Source of the DNA: Thermoanaerobaculales bacterium
GTDB lineage: Bacteria; Acidobacteriota; Thermoanaerobaculia; Thermoanaerobaculales; Sulfomarinibacteraceae
Length of the DNA: 16,726 nucleotides
Reading direction: 5' to 3'
Assembly (NCBI GenBank): GCA_029938595.1
Contig: JAOZUP010000036.1
Location: 1 to 16,726, forward strand
Below the pieces are notes generated by a model, which saw only the letters and a list, made by a program, of their open reading frames with translations, was not told the DNA's origin and made no database searches. This document shows positions 6,997-12,900 of this stretch, one piece after another. The position numbers and the translations under genes were made by a program. Within the stretch, counting starts at the first letter, position 1. Each line of letters begins with the position of its first letter.

Positions 6997-8003
6997 GAGT
7001 TGCCTGTCTCCGGTTTGTCACTTGGAGAACTATCGTTCTCGGCTCCACGGATGACGAAACCCGGCCTTCCCTTGACCTCTTCATGGATCCGCCAGATGTA
7101 CTCCGCCACGATCCCAATGCTCAACAGGATCAATCCGTTGAACATCGTCATGACCACCATGGTCGTGGCCCAGCCGTTGGTCGCCAGCCCGAAGAGCGTG
7201 GTGTCGGTGAACAGCCTGGCCCAGACGATGAGGAGAACCAGGAACAGACAGGTAACGAAGATGCCCAGCCCGAGCACTGTGATCAGGCGCAGCGGGTATG
7301 AAGATGACCCGAAGAACGTTGCGGCGGCCAGCCGGATCTTCTTGCGCAGTGTCCACCGCGAGGCTCCCGGCCTCCCGGGTCGATCATAGCCGAGGAATAC
7401 CGGCGAAAATCCCAGGCGCAGGACTTCCAGAACCGGGGTGGTGTTGATCGGATGGATCCTCGAGTTGAGGATGTCGATCACCTCCCGATCGGCGAGGAAA
7501 CGGTCGGATCCCCCCGGCGGGAAAGCAACTTCCGAGAAGTGGTTCATGATCGCCCAGTAGAGCTTGGAAAAAAAGTCGTTGAGTCGACCGTCATCTCTGG
7601 TGCGGCGATGGGCGACCACGACCTTGTGTCCCTTCTCCCACATTCTGTACATCTCGACGATCACGCTCGGCGGGCACTGGTGGTCGTCCGGTACCGACGC
7701 AGCGCAGGCGCCCCGGGCCACCGACAAGCCGGCGAAGAGCGAGTAGGGGCTGCTGTAGTTCCTGCTCAACTTGCAAGTAAGAACTCGAACGTCCTCCCCG
7801 GAGATCTTCCTAGCCAGCTCGAAAGACCGATCGGTGGACCCGTCATCCACGATGATGAGCTCGAACGGAATCTGTTCGGCCTCCATCGAGCGGACAATTT
7901 CATCGACGGCCGGTCGCAGCCGCTGCTCACTCTGATACGAGAGCAGAATGATCGACAACAGCCTGGACGTCTCTTCAGACCGCGGCAGGACATTGGCAGG
8001 CAT
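6993..8003 (-). CDS. family 2 glycosyltransferase, GtrB/DPM1-like, with two C-terminal membrane helices
   Basis: A 336-residue enzyme with a GT2 domain, including SIILLSYQSE (17-26) and ELIIVDDGSTDRS (48-60). This is followed by two membrane helices near 238-262 and 276-302, the usual GtrB layout. Such enzymes move a sugar from a nucleotide donor to polyprenyl phosphate on the cytoplasmic face. The second acidic motif reads VPDDHQCPP (104-112) where GtrB proteins usually have DADLQDPP, so the first Asp of the DxD is replaced. GGSDRFLADREVID (164-177) matches the later conserved block. I place the start at ATG 8003, where TGATG joins it to the GtrA-like gene by one base and AAGGAG lies upstream. 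A longer frame to 8051 would overlap that gene. The expected donor is the dTDP-3-acetamido sugar made by its neighbours. Confidence 0.9.
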   Translation of the reverse strand: MPANVLPRSEETSRLLSIILLSYQSEQRLRPAVDEIVRSMEAEQIPFELIIVDDGSTDRSFELARKISGEDVRVLTCKLSRNYSSPYSLFAGLSVARGACAASVPDDHQCPPSVIVEMYRMWEKGHKVVVAHRRTRDDGRLNDFFSKLYWAIMNHFSEVAFPPGGSDRFLADREVIDILNSRIHPINTTPVLEVLRLGFSPVFLGYDRPGRPGASRWTLRKKIRLAAATFFGSSSYPLRLITVLGLGIFVTCLFLVLLIVWARLFTDTTLFGLATNGWATTMVVMTMFNGLILLSIGIVAEYIWRIHEEVKGRPGFVIRGAENDSSPSDKPETGNS

Positions 8004-8404
8004 CAGCTCTCCTTCCTCTTCAAGAAGACCGACGAAAAGTAGAAGTTCCATAGCGCCGTAATAGGAAGCACCAGCAGCGGCAGGATCCAGTTCTCACAGG
8101 TCAGCACCGCCCGGTAGATCTTGAGCAACACGACCCCGACGCTCATCGACGAAAGGTAGACACCAAAGTACAGCGCCATTCTCTCGAAGGACAGGGCGCT
8201 TTGAAACGTGAAAACGCTGTTCAACACGTACGACAGGTTGATCGCTATGAAGTACACGCAGACGTAGGTCAAGATCAAGGGTGTGTGGAGGTACTTCAGC
8301 AGAACGATGTTCGTCCCTGTTGATACAACGGTGACGATCGCGCCAACAAGCGAGAAGTGCGGCAGGCGCCTGAGCCGTGCCCCGATCGAAGAACTAGCCC
8401 GCAT
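8003..8404 (-). CDS. GtrA-like family membrane protein
   Basis: A 133-residue, four-helix membrane protein of the GtrA/DPMS3 type. Hydrophobic segments are near 17-38, 44-64, 77-96 and 106-125. Conserved pieces are SYVLNSVFTFQ (58-68) and WNFYFSSVFLKRK (119-131), which match the family's N..(F/T)F and NF...R..VF patterns. GtrA proteins are thought to flip, or help flip, polyprenyl-phosphate-linked sugars to the periplasmic side. The gene starts 15 bases after the ketoisomerase gene with GGAG upstream, and overlaps the GtrB-like gene by one base. The adjacent GtrB-like gene makes the assignment firm, though the biochemical role of the family is still partly inferred. Confidence 0.9.
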   Translation of the reverse strand: MRASSSIGARLRRLPHFSLVGAIVTVVSTGTNIVLLKYLHTPLILTYVCVYFIAINLSYVLNSVFTFQSALSFERMALYFGVYLSSMSVGVVLLKIYRAVLTCENWILPLLVLPITALWNFYFSSVFLKRKES

Positions 8405-8419
8405 ATCTCAGCATCTCTC

Positions 8420-8845
8420 CTAGCCCGACGGGTTTCTCATACCGCGGAAGTCGTCGAGACTGCGAATGTAGTCCTCGGCAGAGTAATCGGTCGACTCGAA
8501 CGCGATCTGCACGGCCGAAGCCGTGTATTTCATGGTGCGCCAGCACAATGGCGGCAGGTACAGACCCCGGCAGGGGGTGTCGAGAACAAACTCCTCGGAC
8601 GCCCCACCCACCAGCTCCGTCGAGACGACGATCTTCCCGCTGACCGCCACGAGAACCGTGTTGGTCCGATAATGGGCGTGGCCGCCCCTGGTCACATCGG
8701 GCGGCGTACCGTAGGTCCAGAACACCCTCCTCACCTCGTACGGTATGTCCCTCTGCAGCGCCGCCACTGTGAGGAACCCGATGGAGGCATCCCCAATCGG
8801 GACGAACTCGATCACACCGGGTCTCGATAGGTCCACGGAAATCAT
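8420..8845 (-). CDS. dTDP-4-keto-6-deoxyglucose 3,4-ketoisomerase (FdtA/QdtA, WxcM-like cupin)
   Basis: A 141-residue cupin of the FdtA/QdtA/Tyl1a group, at the family's usual length. The hallmark RGGHAHY (53-59) carries the two active-site histidines, His56 and His58. Other family features are FLTVAALQRDIPYEVRRVFWTYG (24-46), GLYLPPLCWRTMKY (94-107, P99/P98 and the W that packs the sugar pocket) and the C-terminal STDYSAEDYIRSLDDF (118-133). It would move the keto group from C4 to C3 of dTDP-4-keto-6-deoxyglucose, preparing the sugar for the aminotransferase in this operon. FdtA gives the galacto epimer and QdtA the gluco epimer; I cannot separate them here. Its ATG overlaps the acetyltransferase stop as ATGA. 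Confidence 0.9.
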   Translation of the reverse strand: MISVDLSRPGVIEFVPIGDASIGFLTVAALQRDIPYEVRRVFWTYGTPPDVTRGGHAHYRTNTVLVAVSGKIVVSTELVGGASEEFVLDTPCRGLYLPPLCWRTMKYTASAVQIAFESTDYSAEDYIRSLDDFRGMRNPSG

Positions 8846-9504
8846 TTCTCCCTGACCACCCTGGCGGGCACTCCGTAGGCAACCACATCAGGTGGGGTGT
8901 CCCTGGTGACCACCGAACCGGCTCCGATCACGCTGTTCCGGCCTATCGTGACACCGTCAACGATCGTGGCACCGGTACCGATCGTCACACCGCTCTCGAG
9001 ACGGCAGATACCCGCCACGTGGGAGCCCGGGTTCAGGGTCACGAAGTCCTCGAGCACCGTGTGATGTCCGACGCTCGCGTTTCGGTTGACCACCACGAAA
9101 TCTCCGATCTCTGCGTGAGGGGCGATTGTCGCACCGGGGCCCACGTGGACCCCGTGCCCGAGAGCCATTTCGATAGGAATGCACGCCCGGGGGTGGATGG
9201 CATTTGCGTAGCTCTCCGCTTCGACTCCGAATTGCTCCTGAAAAAACCGGAAGATACGCTCTCTGGATCTGCCGATCGAGCCGATGAGGAGGCTGGCTTC
9301 GGGGTCCCGCCGCCAATCCTCATGCCGGATCTCACGGGTTGTGACGCCTTGGGTACCGTATCCATAGACGAGGGAGTCGTTCTCCTCGGGCGGGATGTTG
9401 CTGACGATGTCAACGGCGATCGGGCAACGATGTATCTGCTCGAGGAGGTCGAGCAGGATGGCAACGGCGTGGTTGCTCTGCCCCAGAATCTGGTAGCGCA
9501 ACAT
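8842..9504 (-). CDS. NeuD/PglD-like left-handed beta-helix acyltransferase (probable sugar N-acetyltransferase)
   Basis: A 220-residue protein. The C-terminal half (about 105-215) is a hexapeptide-repeat left-handed beta helix, with repeats such as GHGVHVGPGATIAPHAEIGD, LESGVTIGTGATIVDG and IGRNSVIGAGSVV. NASVGHHTVLEDF (143-155) contains the likely catalytic histidine. The end, VVAYGVPARVVRE, is typical of acetyl-CoA-dependent members. The first ~95 residues form a small alpha/beta domain as in NeuD/PglD, but the usual glycine-rich opening is replaced by ILGQSNHAVAIL (6-17). In context it should N-acetylate the C3 amino group of the dTDP sugar, the step done by FdtC or QdtC. O-acetylation is the alternative. 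It is the first gene of the operon; I see no clear Shine-Dalgarno before ATG 9504. Confidence 0.85.
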   Translation of the reverse strand: MLRYQILGQSNHAVAILLDLLEQIHRCPIAVDIVSNIPPEENDSLVYGYGTQGVTTREIRHEDWRRDPEASLLIGSIGRSRERIFRFFQEQFGVEAESYANAIHPRACIPIEMALGHGVHVGPGATIAPHAEIGDFVVVNRNASVGHHTVLEDFVTLNPGSHVAGICRLESGVTIGTGATIVDGVTIGRNSVIGAGSVVTRDTPPDVVAYGVPARVVREK

Positions 9505-9600
9505 GGACGGGTCGGGGTCGTTTCTTTCGATTGGCAGAGGTTACCACCGCCCGGGAGGAGCGAGTACACTGCCCGCAGCGACGAAACCGAGAGGATGAAG
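9505..9600. promoter_or_regulatory. short divergent promoter region between the glycosylation operon and the BKACE gene
   Basis: The 96 bases separate the starts of two divergent transcription units, so promoters for both must lie here or overlap the genes. The only plus-strand candidate I see is TTACCA (9541-9546), 18 bases, TACACT (9565-9570), each four of six to consensus. GAGAGG (9589-9594) is the ribosome-binding site for ATG 9601. Confidence 0.35.
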
Positions 9601-10482
9601 ATGGAGCTCATCGTCAATTTCACGCCCACCGGGATGATTCCGACAAAGGAGATGACCCCACACGTCCCGATCAGCGTCGGCGAGATCGTGGAAGAGGTGC
9701 AGCGGGCGTTCGAGATCGGCATCACCATGGTCCATCTCCACGCCCGCGACGAGGAGACCGGAGTCCCGACCTACCGCGCCGAGGTCTACGGACCGATCAT
9801 CGAGGGCATCCGCTCGTTCTCAACCGACCTGGTCCTCTGCGTCTCGCTCAGCGGGCGGAACTTCAAGGAGCTCGAGAAGCGGGCGGAGCCGCTGCAGCTC
9901 ACCGGGGATCTCAAACCCGACATGGGGAGCCTGACGCTGTCCTCTCTCAACTTTGTCCAACACGCGAGCTTGAATGATCCGGGGATGGTGGTCGCTCTCG
10001 CCCGGGAGATGAGGCGCCGGGGGATCGTCGCGGAGCTCGAAGCCTTCGATCTGGGGATGGTCAATTACGCCAGGTACCTCGAGCGCAAGGGTCTGATCGA
10101 GCCGCCCCACTACTGCAATCTGCTCCTGGGCAACATCGCCTCGGCCCAGCCGGATCCACTCCACCTCGGCGTGATGGTCCGCGATCTGCCCGCGAACACC
10201 CTGTGGAGCGTCGCCGGTCTCAGCGCGGCACAGCTCCCGATGAATGCCATCGCCATCGCCCTCGGCGGCGGGGTGCGAGTCGGCCTCGAGGACAACATCT
10301 GGTACGACTCCGGACGCAGCCGACTCGCCGCCAACACCGACCTCCTGCGCCGCGTCCACTCCCTCGCAAACATCCACGAGCGATCGGTCATGAAGCCTAC
10401 CCAGCTCCGCGACCTCCTGAAGCTCGAGCCCGGAAACGGCCATTACGGCAGGATCTTCCCCGATCCGGCCGCTGACGGCTGA
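9601..10482 (+). CDS. BKACE (DUF849) family beta-keto acid cleavage enzyme
   Basis: A 293-residue TIM-barrel enzyme. BKACE enzymes use Zn and acetyl-CoA to cleave beta-keto acids, giving acetoacetate and a CoA ester. The Zn-binding motif VHLHARD (44-50) supplies His45 and His47, and GVRVGLEDN (224-232) carries Arg226, Glu230 and Asp231, the same spacing as in the characterised 3-keto-5-aminohexanoate cleavage enzyme Kce. WSVAGLSAAQLP (202-213) is the other conserved block. The position of Kce Glu14 is hydrophobic here (FTPTGMIPTK, 7-16), which suggests another substrate class. ATG 9601 has AGG 6 bases upstream; ATG 9595 lies too close to it. A longer open frame runs back to 9019, but it is antisense to the acetyltransferase gene. 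It is followed at 54 bases by the phosphatase-superfamily gene on the same strand. The true substrate is unknown. Confidence 0.88.
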   Translation: MELIVNFTPTGMIPTKEMTPHVPISVGEIVEEVQRAFEIGITMVHLHARDEETGVPTYRAEVYGPIIEGIRSFSTDLVLCVSLSGRNFKELEKRAEPLQLTGDLKPDMGSLTLSSLNFVQHASLNDPGMVVALAREMRRRGIVAELEAFDLGMVNYARYLERKGLIEPPHYCNLLLGNIASAQPDPLHLGVMVRDLPANTLWSVAGLSAAQLPMNAIAIALGGGVRVGLEDNIWYDSGRSRLAANTDLLRRVHSLANIHERSVMKPTQLRDLLKLEPGNGHYGRIFPDPAADG

Positions 10483-10536
10483 GACGTCGGGTCGCCCTCA
10501 TGAGACCGGCAGAGACGCCGACGTCGAACTCAACGA

Positions 10537-12450
10537 ATGGAAGCTCCGATCTCTGATCACCTCATTGCATCAGACCGGGGAGAGCGAAGAACCGCGGCGC
10601 TCCAGAGGGCCCTCGCGACCGCCGTCTTCGGCACGGCAGTCGCAGGCATCGTGATCGCCTGCCTGACGCTGCGCCTAAATCCCCAGGTTCACGCGCGACC
10701 GGCCGATGCGCTTCTACTGATCGCCTACCTTTGCGTGGGCTATGCCGTCATCGGTCTCGTTGTGGGAACGGCAGCTGGGCTCGCTGTGCAGATCATCCTC
10801 GCGGCGACCCGTCAGACCCGGTTGGAGGGAGTGGGTCGGAAGATCGAGAGTGCGATGCTCGGGGTCCTCGGGCTCGGTCCTCTGCTCTATGCTGCCTCCC
10901 TCCCCGATCTCGGCCTGGCCGGGAGAGCGCTCACGAATCTCATCTTCTCCCCCGGCCTGGCAGGCAAGCTGACCACACTCGGCGCCGTTACCCTGACGCT
11001 CGGCGCCGCGGGGTTGGTCCTCCGCCCAGCCCTCAGCACCCTTCGCCAAAGATGTGGCCTCTCCGTGCCTGCATTTCTGGCGCTTGGTCTCTCCGCAGCT
11101 CTCGGCCTGGCACTCGTCTGCGCCTTGTTCGGCGCACCACGGGCCACCGCTGAAGAGGCCTCGCCCGAGACTGCCGTCGTTGACGAGCAATTCCCCGCGA
11201 GCCCGTTCCTGGACGATGCGCCGTCCGTGGTTCTGTTGTGCATCGACGGGGCGGACCTGGACGACGTGATTTTGCCAATGGTCGATGCGGGTGAGCTGCC
11301 CACCTTCGCCCGATTGATGGCCGAGGGAACCTGGGGCGGGCTTGGGACCTTTGCTCCCACCCTGTCACCGGCCATCTGGACGACCCTCGTGACCGGCAAG
11401 ACGAAGGAGGAGCACGGGATCCACGGCTTCACCGTTTTCCAGCTGCCCGGGCTCCACGCCTCGGTCCTCGAGTTCCCCCTTCACTCCGGCCTCAACTTCC
11501 AGCTGATGCCGCTGATCGAGAGACTCCCCGGCATGCCGTCGATCCGACTGCCGTTCAGCAGCGACATGCGTCGGGTTCCGGCGCTGTGGAACATCGCCGG
11601 TCGCTACTACACGGTGGGGATCTTCCACTGGCGGACCACCTGGCCGGTGGAAAATATCAACGGTTTCGGTTTGGCGTCGGCGGTGACCCTCGGCGAGACG
11701 ACCGGCCGCTCGGGAAAGCCGAGGGATGTGTCGCTCTACCACCATCCCCCCGGAGTCTACGAGGGGCTTCCCCCTCCACCCGAGCTCCCAGAAATCGACG
11801 CCGTTCGACCCTACCTGAAGCCGGGGATCGATCTTGATCCCGAGGACGAGAGGGTTCAGCTCATCCACTCGTCGATGAGCCGCCACACTGTCCACTATCT
11901 GTCGCTCCTGATCCGTCGCCACCAGCCCCGATTCACCGCTGCAGCTTTCTACTCTGTTGACGCGTTCAACCATTATTTCAGCGTCGACCGAACGACCGGC
12001 GGACCCTTTGCACCGGCGCTAGAGGAACGATACCGGTTCACTGACACACGGCTCGGAGAGCTGCTCGAGGCGCTGGGCCCCGATGTCAACGTGCTTGTCG
12101 TCTCAGATCACGGCTACGACTTCGTCAACAACAACCACACCCACGCGCCGCCCGGCATCTTCTTCGCCCGCGGTCCCGCCTTCCAACCCGGCAGGCGGGT
12201 GGTCGGCCTCACGGTCTTCCACGTGGCGCCGCTGGTACTGCACCTGCTCGCCCTGCCTCCGGGTGAGGACATGCCGGCGGTAGCTTCGGGGAGCTATCTC
12301 GCGGCACTCGATCCCGCGTGGGCACTGCGAAATTCCGTATCGCCCGTGCCGTCCTGGGGATCGACCGAGCACACCGCCCTCCGGCCGCGATCCAACGGCG
12401 AGGAACAGAGGATCCTCGACGAGCTTCGGAGCCTCGGCTACATCGAGTGA
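10537..12450 (+). CDS. five-TM alkaline-phosphatase-superfamily protein (type I phosphodiesterase/NPP-like)
   Basis: A 637-residue protein. Residues 1-200 hold about five hydrophobic helices (near 28-46, 57-80, 106-125, 145-163 and 176-197). From about 228 onward is an extracytoplasmic alkaline-phosphatase-fold domain: VVLLCIDGAD (231-240, Asp237 metal ligand), FAPTLSPAIWTTLVTGK (272-288, Ser277 at the nucleophile position of NPP enzymes), EEHGIHGF (291-298), a YSVDAFNHYF motif for the second metal site, and VVSDHGYDF near the end. It closes with LDELRSLGYIE, a tail frequently seen on such proteins. It should hydrolyse or transfer a phospho group outside the cytoplasm. The layout parallels LtaS and EptA, but the catalytic motifs are of the phosphodiesterase kind. 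No strong ribosome-binding site precedes ATG 10537. It is probably co-transcribed with the BKACE gene. Confidence 0.85.
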   Translation: MEAPISDHLIASDRGERRTAALQRALATAVFGTAVAGIVIACLTLRLNPQVHARPADALLLIAYLCVGYAVIGLVVGTAAGLAVQIILAATRQTRLEGVGRKIESAMLGVLGLGPLLYAASLPDLGLAGRALTNLIFSPGLAGKLTTLGAVTLTLGAAGLVLRPALSTLRQRCGLSVPAFLALGLSAALGLALVCALFGAPRATAEEASPETAVVDEQFPASPFLDDAPSVVLLCIDGADLDDVILPMVDAGELPTFARLMAEGTWGGLGTFAPTLSPAIWTTLVTGKTKEEHGIHGFTVFQLPGLHASVLEFPLHSGLNFQLMPLIERLPGMPSIRLPFSSDMRRVPALWNIAGRYYTVGIFHWRTTWPVENINGFGLASAVTLGETTGRSGKPRDVSLYHHPPGVYEGLPPPPELPEIDAVRPYLKPGIDLDPEDERVQLIHSSMSRHTVHYLSLLIRRHQPRFTAAAFYSVDAFNHYFSVDRTTGGPFAPALEERYRFTDTRLGELLEALGPDVNVLVVSDHGYDFVNNNHTHAPPGIFFARGPAFQPGRRVVGLTVFHVAPLVLHLLALPPGEDMPAVASGSYLAALDPAWALRNSVSPVPSWGSTEHTALRPRSNGEEQRILDELRSLGYIE

Positions 12451-12460
12451 ACCCCGCATC

Positions 12461-12587
12461 GTGTGCCAGACACAAGCTCCTACATTAGGTGATTTCAGCA
12501 GAATTCTCGATGGAGGGGTCAGGGACACCGTGATCGCCGTTCCTATACGCCTGTACCGCGAATTGTACAAGTATGTACCTGGCACGC
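12461..12587. repeat. candidate MITE-like element with imperfect terminal inverted repeats
   Basis: The left end GTGTGCCAGACACAAGC (12461-12477) matches the reverse complement of the right end (12571-12587) at 12 of 17 positions, with an uninterrupted GTGCCAG core. The ends define a 127-base unit. TTGTACAA (12563-12570) is a further small palindrome just inside the right end. A run of seven T follows 6 bases outside the right end, so the paired ends could also act as a transcription terminator for the upstream gene. Inverted GTGCCAG/CTGGCAC ends recall REP-type or transposase-mobilised small elements, but that is only inference. Confidence 0.45.
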
Positions 12588-12739
12588 ATTCGTTTTTTTC
12601 GGTAACCGGGTCGACCTTGCCGGGCCTCCAGCTCGGCGGGGCGTTCGCGGACGCGAGCGAGTTGCTCGGGTTCGGGGGCATGGGGCGAGGGTAGCAGCAT
12701 CACCAATAGGCGGGCTGGGATTGGGCTGTTCAGTTTCGT

Positions 12740-12767
12740 TTGTTTTATCAGTTTGGTGACCTATACT
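12740..12767 (+). promoter_or_regulatory. probable promoter of the exported-protein gene
   Basis: TATACT (12762-12767) is a good -10 box, and TTGTTT (12740-12745) lies 16 bases upstream as a partial -35. The surrounding sequence is clearly AT-richer than the flanks. Transcription would begin near 12775 and leave a leader of about 125 bases before ATG 12901. Confidence 0.45.
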
Positions 12768-12874
12768 GAAAGAAACATGACAAGTCTTTAGATGTTATCG
12801 AGAACAGCTCCCGTTCCTTAATGGTGCGTTGTAGGTGACTGGCCGATCGTTGATGGGTGTTCAGATCCGGAAGA

Positions 12875-12888
12875 TCCTCGAAGGAGGA
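12875..12888 (+). promoter_or_regulatory. small hairpin overlapping the Shine-Dalgarno of the exported-protein gene
   Basis: TCCTC (12875-12879) can pair with GAGGA (12884-12888) across a GAAG loop, placing part of the GGAGG-rich ribosome-binding region in a stem. Further GG-rich bases downstream stay free, so the effect could be mild. Confidence 0.3.
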
Positions 12889-12900
12889 GGGGGAAAAGCG

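Larger units (their letters stand above)
12451..12900. other. 450-base gene-poor spacer
   Basis: This stretch lies between the phosphatase-superfamily gene and the exported-protein gene. Short open frames occur on both strands, for example 12461-12694 (+) and 12485-12706 (-), but none has a recognisable domain. Its contents are a candidate small inverted-repeat element (12461-12587), a T7 run (12593-12599), a GC-rich piece of unknown origin (about 12603-12695), and an AT-richer promoter region from about 12720. The patchwork of base composition suggests remnants of an insertion. Confidence 0.6.

Noticed and set aside
6046..7389. 447-residue plus-strand open frame
   Set aside because: Antisense to the aminotransferase and GtrB-like genes, both of which have clear motifs; the translation looks like a GC-driven shadow.
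9019..9600. N-terminal extension of the BKACE protein
   Set aside because: It lies antisense to the acetyltransferase gene; the family starts at about MELIVNFTPTG and a ribosome-binding site precedes ATG 9601.
12103..12681. 192-residue minus-strand open frame
   Set aside because: Mostly antisense to the conserved C-terminal catalytic part of the phosphatase-superfamily gene.
12461..12706. Small genes on either strand (77 and 73 residues)
   Set aside because: No domain and no good ribosome-binding site, and they span the inverted-repeat element and a composition break.
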